Notes: a model not told the origin generated them from the sequence alone. Counted from the stretch's first letter, positions 1 through 7,358 are shown. The stretch is 9,979 nt of DNA from Dehalococcoidia bacterium (GCA_029859145.1 JAOUDT010000035.1:1-9979), one strand, 5' to 3'. Program-made: numbers and translations.

Positions 1-256
1 CGTCAATTTGAACAGGACGCAGAGAAGAATCGTAATCATAGTGCTTTTTCTCCAGCTCTATTATGCCATCAGACTTGAGTGCGTCAGCGCCATAACCAAG
101 AAATTCTTCACCGGACTTCGGCCTTAGGCCCGCTCGCTTAAGTGTCTCTTTGATAACCGCGGAGCCCAGCTCAACAACAGGTATGTCTTTCAGGGAACAA
201 CCAAAGGCGCCGATAGCGGTTCGGGCACCACTGACAACAACTACTTCTTTCTGCAT
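1..256 (-). CDS. Acetyl-CoA acetyltransferase-type thiolase, N-terminal part (cut by window edge)
   Basis: The 85 visible residues read MQKEVVVVSGARTAIGAFG and onward. This is the classical start of thiolase family acetyl-CoA C-acetyltransferases, with the first beta strand followed by SGART and a G-x-FG turn. Such enzymes condense or cleave acyl-CoAs through an active-site Cys and a C-terminal His; both lie beyond the window, so activity cannot be judged. The ATG at 254-256 is preceded by GGAGACT (262-268) at normal spacing, which fixes the start. After about residue 45 the sequence differs from short biosynthetic thiolases: an acidic/lysine-rich segment (IIELEKKHYDYDSSLRPVQI) sits before the expected dimer-interface strand. 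It lies 92 bases downstream of the DUF35 gene on the same strand, so it is probably the next gene of that operon. Confidence 0.88.
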   Translation of the reverse strand, partial: MQKEVVVVSGARTAIGAFGCSLKDIPVVELGSAVIKETLKRAGLRPKSGEEFLGYGADALKSDGIIELEKKHYDYDSSLRPVQID

Positions 257-348
257 GTTCTAGTCTCCTTCTATCAGAATTTCCCCTCGGATAATGCCAT
301 GCGTATATCTGAGTGAAGCCAAATCACAATCTAGCATTCAACACAGGG

Positions 349-765
349 CTACAAAGGTCTGAATGCCAGAAAGGTCACCGAGTTTTCTCCCTCGTCTCTA
401 TGCAAGAACTCTATCCGAAGAGGAGTGCCAATTCTTATGGTTTCCGGCTTGCTTCCATCCACCCCCTCGATGCGAGCAACCACTTTGGGCCCCTCCTCCA
501 ACTCTACCACCCCCGAAACATAAGGATGTTTCCTGTCGTAACCTTCTTTGATCATGAATGGAGGACCTATTGCTATGCAGGTGAAGGCAACAAGCTTTCC
601 CATTCCCTTCATCTCCACCCATTCCATCTCAGAGCCATGGCACTTTATGCAAATGGACCGAGGAGGTACAGAAACTACACCACATCTCTGGCACTTGGAC
701 CCCATCAGCTTGTCCTCGCTGAGGAATCCTTCATAGGATATATCATTAAATGGCTTTCTTTCCAT
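349..765 (-). CDS. Zn-ribbon domain-containing OB-fold (DUF35) protein, thiolase partner
   Basis: A 138-residue protein with a rubredoxin-like zinc ribbon (C25-x2-C28 and C39-x2-C42) after a short helical N-terminus. An OB-fold follows, with the typical run YVSGVVELEEGPKVVARI at about 82-99. This is the full usual length and layout of the DUF35 family. Known members bind thiolase-like enzymes: the archaeal thiolase/HMG-CoA synthase complex and the actinobacterial Ltp2 aldolase complex are described cases. An open frame extends 42 codons further upstream into the thiolase gene. The ATG at 763-765 is preferred because AAGGAGA (774-780) lies at good spacing and the protein then begins just before its conserved helix. 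The gap to the upstream thiolase stop is 16 bases, so the two are almost certainly co-transcribed and probably form one complex. Confidence 0.9.
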   Translation of the reverse strand: MERKPFNDISYEGFLSEDKLMGSKCQRCGVVSVPPRSICIKCHGSEMEWVEMKGMGKLVAFTCIAIGPPFMIKEGYDRKHPYVSGVVELEEGPKVVARIEGVDGSKPETIRIGTPLRIEFLHRDEGENSVTFLAFRPL

Positions 766-781
766 TAGCCGTGTCTCCTTC

Positions 782-2047
782 TTACCTTCTCTCCAGAATG
801 GTAAGCGTACAAGTACCTCCTGTCCCTCCCAAGCTCTGGGTTGCCCCGATTCGCAAGTCCTTAATGGGCACCTGCCTTTGTCCAGCTTCACCCCTCAACT
901 GTTTCCAGATTTCAACAATTTGCCCTGTGCCCGTGGCTCCTACCGGATGCCCTTTGCACTTAAGTCCCCCCGAGGTATTGATGGGCTTTGAGCCACTCAA
1001 CCCCGTCAGGCCTTCCTCCACCGCCTTATATCCTTCCCCGGGCTTGAAGAATCCCAAATCCTCAATGTGTAGGATCTCAGCTATGGAGAAGCAATCGTGC
1101 ACCTCGGCAACTTGAATATCTTCAGGCTTGAGTCCCGATAGGTCATAGGCTTCTTTTGCTGCGTATCTTGTCGCCTCAAAATAGGTAAGGTCTTCTTTGG
1201 CATGCAGCCCTTTACCACTACCCTGTCCTATACCGACAACATGCAGGGCGCTATCGGTGAGACTCTTGGCCATTTCCTCGGCTACCAACAAAACACAGCT
1301 TGCTCCATCGCTTATGGGGCAGCAATCATAGAGATGCATGGGCCAGGCAACCACAGGATTAGCCCCAGGGTCGCGCAGGAATTCCTTTTCGTCTCTCCAG
1401 CTAGGTACGGGCCCTCCTTTACTTTTGGCCTTTTCAATCCTCTGATTCATAATATCGCGAATGGAGACATTGAACTGCGCCTTGGGGTTGAGTCGAGCAT
1501 TATTATGGCTCTTTACGGTGACATTCATCAGATGCTCTCGTTTGGCACCATATCTGGCAAAATAAGCAGTGGCGATGGCACCAAAAACACCTGGGAAGGT
1601 AAATCCCGCCTTGACCTCATAAGGGCTGGCGGCCATGGCCAGGCCTTGTGTGACTTCTTCTGTGCTGCGTTTCGACATGTCCTCGACACCACCAACCAGC
1701 ACCACATCATAGAATCCGGAGGCTATAGCAAAAACTCCCTCTCTAAAGGCGAGCGCACTTGAAGCACAGGCACCCTCTGTTCGGGTTGCCGGTTTCGGGG
1801 TATGTCCCAGCAAATCCGAGATTATCGGTCCCCAATGTCCTTGCCGGACAAAGAAATCGTTCGTAAAATTCCCCACATAAAGGGCATCAATATCTTTAGG
1901 GTCTATCCCTTTATCCACTGTGGAAAGCATTTCGCGGAAAGCTTCGGCAAACAAGTGCTTCGAGTCTTTGTCGCCAAACATGCCAAATCTCGACATCCCG
2001 GCGCCAACCACAGCCACCCCTCTTCCCAATCTTCGTCGGCCTCTCAT
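782..2047 (-). CDS. Thiolase family protein (SCP-2/lipid-transfer type)
   Basis: A complete 421-residue thiolase-fold enzyme. The nucleophile Cys is C94 in EGACASSALAF, the first catalytic His is H317 in VHDCFSIAEI, and the second is H367 in GGLKCKGHPVGATGTGQ. The C-terminus has the glycine-rich SLGGTGGTC loop. The HDCF form and overall layout match the nonspecific lipid-transfer/SCP-x branch, not the classical NEAF acetyl-CoA acetyltransferase branch. Members cleave or form C-C bonds on acyl-CoA substrates in the cytoplasm, and several work only with a DUF35 protein. The ATG at 2045-2047 has a strong AGGAGG (2052-2057). The N-terminus (RGRRRLGRG) is a little longer and more basic than usual before the first strand. 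It lies 61 bases downstream of amzA and 16 bases upstream of the DUF35 gene. The true substrate cannot be read from the sequence. Confidence 0.93.
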   Translation of the reverse strand: MRGRRRLGRGVAVVGAGMSRFGMFGDKDSKHLFAEAFREMLSTVDKGIDPKDIDALYVGNFTNDFFVRQGHWGPIISDLLGHTPKPATRTEGACASSALAFREGVFAIASGFYDVVLVGGVEDMSKRSTEEVTQGLAMAASPYEVKAGFTFPGVFGAIATAYFARYGAKREHLMNVTVKSHNNARLNPKAQFNVSIRDIMNQRIEKAKSKGGPVPSWRDEKEFLRDPGANPVVAWPMHLYDCCPISDGASCVLLVAEEMAKSLTDSALHVVGIGQGSGKGLHAKEDLTYFEATRYAAKEAYDLSGLKPEDIQVAEVHDCFSIAEILHIEDLGFFKPGEGYKAVEEGLTGLSGSKPINTSGGLKCKGHPVGATGTGQIVEIWKQLRGEAGQRQVPIKDLRIGATQSLGGTGGTCTLTILERR

Positions 2048-2108
2048 TTCGCCTCCTGAGCAGAAAGTTATTGAGAATCTCCCTACTATATCAAATTCCT
2101 GGGTGACA

Positions 2109-2624
2109 TCAAAGAATTATTTTGGGGCGGCATGCACTACAGAAATGCGCCTCCTTCAGGTCAGTGTCGGCCAAACTGTTGGAAAAATGCATGACGCACT
2201 TGTTGTTGGGGCAATGTTCCAGGCCGAAGGTATGTCCCAGTTCATGGACTACCTCCTTGGTGGCTCTTTCCAGAAACAAAGCCTTATCCGGAGCCAAGCC
2301 ATAATACTCCTGCCTTAGGCGCCACAGGGATACGATGGCCGTCCCGGAAAGGATATCGGCTTCACCGAATACGAAGTTAAGCCGGGGAACATAAAGGTCA
2401 ACATCAGCTACACCGACAACCCTTTCCTCTCTTTCCGACTTCTTGAGAGAGGCGAGCAATTTTGAGGAATAATATTGCTTCCTCTCCGGACTATAAGCCT
2501 GCGCTAGGTCGCTGAAACCCGCTTCCATTTCTATTGGACAATGGAAAATCACGCGAACCCTATCCCTAACCTCCTCCATTATTTCGTCGGCTACGTCGCC
2601 TAGCGGTTTGAGCCTGATCTTCAC
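2109..2624 (-). CDS. amzA: Archaemetzincin family zinc metalloprotease
   Basis: A 171-residue protein with the full archaemetzincin signature. It has HELGHTFGLEH at 127-137 (three zinc-binding His and the catalytic Glu128), then C138, C143, the Met-turn Met145, and the closing C162-x2-C165. The four Cys form a second structural zinc site in solved archaeal members. N-terminal IRLKPLG and the central strand with VVGVADVDLYVP are also typical. The family is common in archaea and vertebrates and patchy in bacteria; its natural substrates are poorly known. The start is a GTG at 2622-2624, chosen because the family begins with this strand; only a weak GGGA lies upstream and the next Met (residue 16) would remove the first strand. 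No signal peptide is visible, so it should be cytoplasmic. It is first in the leftward gene run. Confidence 0.87.
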   Translation of the reverse strand: MKIRLKPLGDVADEIMEEVRDRVRVIFHCPIEMEAGFSDLAQAYSPERKQYYSSKLLASLKKSEREERVVGVADVDLYVPRLNFVFGEADILSGTAIVSLWRLRQEYYGLAPDKALFLERATKEVVHELGHTFGLEHCPNNKCVMHFSNSLADTDLKEAHFCSACRPKIIL

Positions 2625-2732
2625 TTAATTCCCGTTTTCGTTCTTCCCCCTAATGGTATTCCACGATTCTACCATAGGCCAAGCAAGACATGATATGCAA
2701 GTAGTATAATTGTGCGATATTGACGCCAGGAA
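2625..2732. promoter_or_regulatory. Divergent intergenic region, amzA and folC promoters (candidates)
   Basis: These 108 bases separate two divergent genes and should hold both promoters. On the minus strand, TGGTAGAAT (plus-strand 2666-2674) fits an extended -10 (TG-n-TAGAAT) about 40 bases from the amzA GTG. On the plus strand, a perfect TATAAT at 2705-2710 lies about 22 bases before the folC ATG. No convincing -35 was found for the plus-strand promoter; AAGACA at 2685-2690 is too close. Prediction is by eye only. Confidence 0.4.
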
Positions 2733-4055
2733 ATGAACTACAGGCAGGCCGAAGAATATCTCAACAGTTTTGTTAATTATGAACAAATTCCGGGCATATC
2801 TTATGCCCAGCCCGGCTATAGTTTAAGGCACGTAGAAGAGCTATTAAACCGTATGGGCAACCCTCAGCTAACAGCCAGGACGATTCACATCGCAGGCACC
2901 AAGGGAAAAGGGAGTGTAGCAGCTATGATTGCCGAGGTTTTAAGTAGTTCAGGGTACAAAACGGGACGGTACACCTCACCTCACTTTCATACTCTAAGGG
3001 AGCGTATTACCATAGATGGAAGCTTGATTTCTGAAGCTGAGTTCGCTGCGGCGATGGCTCACGTTAAGCCTTTTATCGAATCTATGAAGCAGGACGCTAG
3101 CTTCAGGCAACTCACTTATTTTGAGGCGTTGACTGCGCTGACATTTGCGTATTTCCAGAAGAAGCTAGTGGATTTTCAAGTCCTGGAAGTCGGTCTAGGT
3201 GGCAGGCTTGATGCTACGAATGTTGTGGCTAATCCGGCGGCTTGTGTCATCACCTCCATCAGCCTGGACCACACTCAGATTCTGGGCAATACCCTAGAAG
3301 AAATAGCCCGGGAGAAGGCAGGCATTATCAAGTCCGGCTGCTGGGCGGTGATCTCCCCGCAGCCACAGGAAGCAGCTTCAGTAATCAGTGATATTTGTCG
3401 GGAGAAAAAGGCCAAGGTGCTTCAGGTAGGCAGGGATGTCACGTGGCACAAGATAGGTGGCGATCTCCGATCGCAATCACTAGTAATCCAGGGCAAAACA
3501 GGCATATATCAGCTCACTATTCCCCTTTTGGGTGACTTCCAGCTTGAGAACGCTGCTACTGCCGTAGCCGCTCTAGAGGTTCTGGCTTTCCAGGGCTTTG
3601 CCATCTCGGCCGTCGATATTGCTCAAGGGCTGGCTCGGGTGCAGTGGCCGGGGCGATTCCAGATTTTGCAGCAACAGCCCGCCGTTGTGATTGACGGCGC
3701 CCATAACGTAGTGTCGATGAAAAGGCTGGTCAGTAACATCAAAGCGTACTTTCCTGAAAAGCGGATTTTCCTTGTTTTTGGAACTTCCTGTGACAAAGAC
3801 ATACCAGGGATGATAAATGAGCTGGTTTCCCTCTCCCCTCAGGTGATAGTCACACAGACATCACACTCCCGTGCTGCCCCTCTCTCAACCCTAGTTGCCG
3901 AGTTCACCAAACGAGGCGTTGAGCCTGGAGCCAGAAGGACTGTAGCCGAAGCCATATCCCGAGCTCTGTCTCTAGCAGGCAGGACAGATGTTATATGCGT
4001 TACCGGCTCTCTGTTTGTCGTGGCGGAAGCGTTGGACTATTTCTCAGGTAGTTGA
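2733..4055 (+). CDS. folC: Bifunctional folylpolyglutamate synthase/dihydrofolate synthase
   Basis: A complete 440-residue Mur-ligase-fold enzyme that adds glutamate to dihydropteroate and folates using ATP in the cytoplasm. Visible motifs are the P-loop IAGTKGKGSVAAM (53-65), TSPH (81-84), LEVGLGGRLDATNVV (151-165), the SISLDHTQILGNTLEEIA metal and nucleotide region (175-192) with EKAGIIK, WPGRFQ (305-310), and DGAHN (321-325) in the C-terminal domain. Length is normal for FolC. The ATG at 2733 gives the standard MNYRQAEEYL start; AGGAA immediately before it is unusually close for a ribosome binding site. No other folate gene is nearby, so it appears to be a single-gene unit under its own promoter. 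Its last 19 bases overlap the convergent SWIM gene. Confidence 0.95.
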   Translation: MNYRQAEEYLNSFVNYEQIPGISYAQPGYSLRHVEELLNRMGNPQLTARTIHIAGTKGKGSVAAMIAEVLSSSGYKTGRYTSPHFHTLRERITIDGSLISEAEFAAAMAHVKPFIESMKQDASFRQLTYFEALTALTFAYFQKKLVDFQVLEVGLGGRLDATNVVANPAACVITSISLDHTQILGNTLEEIAREKAGIIKSGCWAVISPQPQEAASVISDICREKKAKVLQVGRDVTWHKIGGDLRSQSLVIQGKTGIYQLTIPLLGDFQLENAATAVAALEVLAFQGFAISAVDIAQGLARVQWPGRFQILQQQPAVVIDGAHNVVSMKRLVSNIKAYFPEKRIFLVFGTSCDKDIPGMINELVSLSPQVIVTQTSHSRAAPLSTLVAEFTKRGVEPGARRTVAEAISRALSLAGRTDVICVTGSLFVVAEALDYFSGS

Positions 4056-4309
4056 GTTTCCACAGGAGAGACAAGGGCTTCTTTGGGCAGCATGTTGCCC
4101 AGAATTTGCTGGAGTGCCATGACATGGCTGCATATCTCCCACTGGGAAAAGAAATGGCAAGTGCAGTGCCATTTTCCATTGGAGTAGCTCAATTTGTGGT
4201 CGTCGTTCTCTCCGTGGAAAACAGCGGTTAGACCTGAGAAAGTGACACGACTTGGTTCTTGAGCATATCTTCTGGCTTTTTCGATCTTCCCGATAAGGCT
4301 GGACCGCAT
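4037..4309 (-). CDS. Small stand-alone SWIM zinc-finger protein
   Basis: A 90-residue protein with a SWIM-type zinc site, C49-x-C51-x8-C60-x-H62, inside WHCTCHFFSQWEICSHVMAL. A basic N-terminal helix (about 1-20) and a beta-rich stretch (YSNGKWHC) precede it, as in SWIM domains that bind DNA or proteins. SWIM domains are usually part of larger proteins (SWI2/SNF2 helicases, MuDR transposases, Sws1-type recombination factors), so a gene that is little more than the finger is noteworthy. Two adjacent ATGs (4307-4309 and 4310-4312) follow AAGGGGAG (4315-4322); the inner one has the better spacing and is used here. It is convergent to folC with a 19-bp overlap and divergent from hpt. No function can be assigned beyond a zinc-binding, probably nucleic-acid- or protein-binding role. 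Confidence 0.78.
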   Translation of the reverse strand: MRSSLIGKIEKARRYAQEPSRVTFSGLTAVFHGENDDHKLSYSNGKWHCTCHFFSQWEICSHVMALQQILGNMLPKEALVSPVETQLPEK

Positions 4310-4408
4310 CATTTCTCCCCTTAAGTATACAACAGTGGACAGGAAAAATCCAGCATCCGTGACCAGACGCAGTTATGCTATCATAGTAGTCAGTTGGGAA
4401 ATGATGCA

Positions 4409-4936
4409 ATGGTCCTTCAGCAGCAGCTCAAGATTCTCATCAGCCGTGACGAGATAGCCAAAGCCGTAGACAGGCTGGCTCGTGAAATCAGGAGGGACTA
4501 TCAAGGCAGCCAACCTTTACTCATTGGCGTCCTCAAAGGGTCCTTTGTGTTCATTGCCGACCTTGTCCGCCAGCTTGATTTGCCTCTAGAGCTCGATTTT
4601 GCCAATCTCGCCAGCTACGGCGCTGCCAGGGAGAGTTGCGGCAAAGTAAGAGTAATTCAAGGAGTCAAGACGCCTGTAAAAGGCAGAGATGTCTTGGTAA
4701 TTGAAGACATCGTGGATACTGGAATCACCACCTCTTTTCTGCTGGACTACCTGAAGAAGAAGAAACCCGCCTCGCTCAAGCTTTGTACGCTAACAGATAA
4801 GCCGTGCCGGCGCAGGGTCCCGGTACCCATTGACTATCTGGGCTTCACTGTGCCCAACAAGTTCATCGTGGGATACGGAATCGACTGCGGTGAGAAGTTC
4901 CGCAATTTGCCCGATATATATACCCTGGAGGAATGA
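4409..4936 (+). CDS. hpt: Hypoxanthine phosphoribosyltransferase
   Basis: A 175-residue type I phosphoribosyltransferase that converts hypoxanthine (often guanine too) and PRPP into IMP/GMP and pyrophosphate. Motifs: LKGS at 42-45 (pyrophosphate loop), ASYG at 68-71 in the flexible lid, the PRPP-binding loop VLVIEDIVDTGIT at 95-107, K131 in the purine-contact strand, and the FIVGYGIDCGEKFRNLPDI end (152-170), which is typical of bacterial Hpt. A TTG at 4394 could start the frame five codons earlier. The ATG at 4409 is preferred because GGGAA (4396-4400) lies 8 bases before it and homologues begin near here. It sits directly upstream of ade and is divergent from the SWIM gene; a TATCAT at 4379-4384 could be its -10. 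Confidence 0.94.
   Translation: MVLQQQLKILISRDEIAKAVDRLAREIRRDYQGSQPLLIGVLKGSFVFIADLVRQLDLPLELDFANLASYGAARESCGKVRVIQGVKTPVKGRDVLVIEDIVDTGITTSFLLDYLKKKKPASLKLCTLTDKPCRRRVPVPIDYLGFTVPNKFIVGYGIDCGEKFRNLPDIYTLEE
4927..4931 (+). promoter_or_regulatory. ade ribosome binding site inside the hpt 3' end
   Basis: GGAGG lies 8 bases before the ade ATG and overlaps the last hpt codons, with the hpt TGA at 4934-4936. Ribosomes finishing hpt therefore stop right at the ade start, an arrangement that usually couples translation of the two genes. Confidence 0.8.
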
Positions 4937-4939
4937 GAG

Positions 4940-6637
4940 ATGAATCTAGGAGAGCTTATTTCTGTGGCTAAAGGGGAAACGCCGGCTGATTTACTTCTGA
5001 AAAATGCAAGGATAGTAAACACTTTTACTGGAGAAATAGAGCAAGCCGACGTGGCTATTTGCGGCGATAGGATTGCCGGAGTAGGAGATTATGACAAGAG
5101 CCAGGAGATTATCGATTTGCAGGGCGGTCTTTTGGCTCCCGGACTGATCGACGGGCATACGCACATCGAAAGCTCCATGCTTCACCCGGCAAGATACGCT
5201 CAGGCCGTGGTCCCCAAAGGAACTCTGGCTGTGGTAACCGACTTGCATGAAATTGCCAACGTTTGTGGATCCAGAGGAATAAGGTTCGTGACGGACCTTG
5301 CGCGGAAGCTACCCCTGGACATGTTATTCATGGCCCCGTCATGCGTGCCGGCAACCAATCTGGAGACATCAGGCGCCAAAATCAGCTCTAGGGATGTGGA
5401 GAAAATTCTAGCTCACCCTAGGATAATCGGCCTGGGAGAGATGATGAACTTTCTCGGCGTGGTCAGCGGGGATGAAGAGGTTCTGAAAAAAATCAGCGCT
5501 GCAGATGGGAAGATTATCGATGGGCACGCTCCGGGACTGTCTGGCAAGGAGCTAAACGCCTACCTGTCCGGCGGCATCCTTTCCGACCACGAATCTACCA
5601 CTCTGGAAGAAGGAAAAGAGAAGTTGCGCCGGGGCATGTACCTGATGATTCGAGAAGGTTCCTCAGAGAAGAACCTAGACGCTCTCCTGCCTTTGGTTAC
5701 CGATAACACCTATAAGAGATGTTTCTTCGTTGTGGACGACCGCAGTTGCTCTGATTTGCTTAGGGAAGGCCATATCGACGCCGTCGTCCGAAAGGCGATC
5801 AGCCGAGGCTTGGACCCGGTCCGGGCAATCCAGATGGCCACGATTAATACTGCTGAGTATTTCAGGCTTCATGATAGAGGAGGCATCGGCCCAGGTTATA
5901 TAGCCAATCTTATCACTATTACTGACCTGACCAAACTGGAAATAGACATGGTATTTTACAAAGGGAGACGCGTGGCGAGGCAGGGCAAGCCCTTGTTCCC
6001 CTTGCCTCCTGTCACCGTAGAACTGAGAGACACGGTACGCATCAAGTCTCCTACCACACAATCACTGAAAATAGACGCTGCCGGTGAGACCTACTCGGTC
6101 ATCCAAATCGTCCCCGGACAGATAGTCACCAAGAAGGCAGTGGAAAAGATAAAAGTTGTGAATGGCACAGTGGTGCCCGATCTGGAGAGAGACATACTGA
6201 AGCTGGTGGTGGTGGAAAGACACAAGGCCAGCAACAACATCGGGGTAGGCCTGGTAAAAGGATTCGGCTTGAAGAAGGGAGCACTAGCTTCGTCAGTAGC
6301 CCATGACTCTCACAATATAATAGCGGTGGGAGCCGATGACCTAGATATCCTCAAGGCAATCGAGGAGATCAAGACTTTACAGGGCGGGCTGGTTGTTTGC
6401 GCCAACCTCGAAATTGTTGCTTCTCTACCGTTGCCCATTGCTGGCCTGCTTTCCCCGGAGCCGCTAGATGTGGTCGTATCCCAGCATGACAATGTAGAAA
6501 AGGCTGCCGCCAGTCTGGGCAACTTGCCTCCAACCCCATTCGCCATCCTCTCCTTCTTGGCCTTGCCCGTGATTCCCGAACTCAGGTTGACCGACCTCGG
6601 TCTGGTGGATGTGCAGCAATCTAGGTTTATCGACTAG
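4940..6637 (+). CDS. ade: Adenine deaminase
   Basis: A complete 565-residue amidohydrolase of the Ade family, which hydrolyses adenine to hypoxanthine and ammonia using metal ions. Metal and catalytic motifs in order: DGHTHIESS (71-79), DLHEIAN (101-107), GLGEMMN with E167, DGHAPG with H196, SDHES with H217, and VVDDRS (264-269). The C-terminal domain has the family-specific SVAHDSHNIIAVG (452-464). Length and layout are those of normal bacterial Ade, with every expected motif present. It follows hpt after 3 bases and its ribosome binding site lies within hpt. The product hypoxanthine is the substrate of the neighbouring Hpt, so the pair routes adenine to IMP. No membrane or signal segment; cytoplasmic. 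Confidence 0.95.
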   Translation: MNLGELISVAKGETPADLLLKNARIVNTFTGEIEQADVAICGDRIAGVGDYDKSQEIIDLQGGLLAPGLIDGHTHIESSMLHPARYAQAVVPKGTLAVVTDLHEIANVCGSRGIRFVTDLARKLPLDMLFMAPSCVPATNLETSGAKISSRDVEKILAHPRIIGLGEMMNFLGVVSGDEEVLKKISAADGKIIDGHAPGLSGKELNAYLSGGILSDHESTTLEEGKEKLRRGMYLMIREGSSEKNLDALLPLVTDNTYKRCFFVVDDRSCSDLLREGHIDAVVRKAISRGLDPVRAIQMATINTAEYFRLHDRGGIGPGYIANLITITDLTKLEIDMVFYKGRRVARQGKPLFPLPPVTVELRDTVRIKSPTTQSLKIDAAGETYSVIQIVPGQIVTKKAVEKIKVVNGTVVPDLERDILKLVVVERHKASNNIGVGLVKGFGLKKGALASSVAHDSHNIIAVGADDLDILKAIEEIKTLQGGLVVCANLEIVASLPLPIAGLLSPEPLDVVVSQHDNVEKAAASLGNLPPTPFAILSFLALPVIPELRLTDLGLVDVQQSRFID

Positions 6638-6685
6638 ACTCAACTCTGGCTACGTCGGAGTTTCCTACCCCGACTCCAGTCAGCC

Positions 6686-7270
6686 CTAGACCCGCTTCCC
6701 TTCTCTACGGCCTCGCGATTCTGAACGACAGCGGTCACTGACATGCTCTACCGCGTCGGGCTGAGCGCATTGCCGGCAGCTCTTCTTTGTGTCATATGAC
6801 ATGACGGTAACACCAAAAGGCAAATCCGGAAATTCTTTGCTCTCTCCTTCAACGAATCCAAGTCTCTTGTACCAGTCCTTCAGTTCAGTGTGCTCGGCAA
6901 TGATTCCTATACTCACGCAATTGACTCCGAGATGTTTTGCCTCTGACAACACGTGATCAACCAATGCTTTCCCAAATCCACGTCTCCTGCAACCTGGAAG
7001 CACCGCCAGGCGCTCAAGATAGCATACATCTGAATTTGCCTGTTCGAGAGCAACACACCCCACGATGCAGTTCTTGTCTTCGATGGCGAAATAGGTGACT
7101 CCACATTCCATATCGTTTCGAATCCAATCCATCGTGCAGTTTGCTGGATGTCGAGGAGCATTCTCCTGGGTCAAGCCAAAGCGCTCTACAATATCCTGAA
7201 ATGACTTTCGGATAGTCTCCACGAGAGCCTTGGTATCTTCTTCCGTGCAAATACGTATCTCCGCGCTCAT
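6686..7270 (-). CDS. GNAT family N-acetyltransferase with C-terminal Arg/Cys tail
   Basis: A 194-residue protein. Residues 4-160 form a GNAT fold: IRICTEEDTKAL at the N-terminus, the acetyl-CoA loop in LERLAVLPGCRRRGFGKAL (85-103, with R/Q-x-x-G-x-G as RRRGFG), and WYKRLGF (133-139) near the end. It should transfer an acetyl group from acetyl-CoA to an amine; the substrate is unknown. The GNAT domain normally ends near VMSYD (156-160). The remaining ~34 residues are rich in Arg, Ser and Cys, look unlike the domain, and may be a read-through of foreign sequence. The ATG at 7268-7270 is used; a GTG directly before it is equally open. No ribosome binding site is apparent. The gene is convergent with ade, 48 bases apart, and nothing nearby indicates its partner. 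Confidence 0.83.
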   Translation of the reverse strand: MSAEIRICTEEDTKALVETIRKSFQDIVERFGLTQENAPRHPANCTMDWIRNDMECGVTYFAIEDKNCIVGCVALEQANSDVCYLERLAVLPGCRRRGFGKALVDHVLSEAKHLGVNCVSIGIIAEHTELKDWYKRLGFVEGESKEFPDLPFGVTVMSYDTKKSCRQCAQPDAVEHVSDRCRSESRGRREGKRV

Positions 7271-7358
7271 CACAATTTATTGCTGATTGCCACTCACGCC
7301 AAGATCAGCAGCCGTTGAGAGCCGTCTGCTAGGTTGACTGGCTATGCAACGATCCATA

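Noticed and set aside
1202..1762. Plus-strand 186-codon open frame
   Set aside because: Lies entirely antisense to the well-supported thiolase gene and has no ribosome binding site or family features.
4394..4408. TTG start for hpt, five codons upstream
   Set aside because: It overlaps the GGGAA that is correctly spaced for the ATG at 4409, and homologues begin near that ATG.
4044..4409. Minus-strand 121-codon frame overlapping the SWIM gene
   Set aside because: It is a shifted frame of the same DNA; the SWIM frame has the conserved Cys/His set and the ribosome binding site.
6654..6677. Terminator between ade and the GNAT gene
   Set aside because: Only 5-bp stems are possible (GTCGG/CCGAC or GGAGT/ACTCC) with loops over 10 bases and no T-run.
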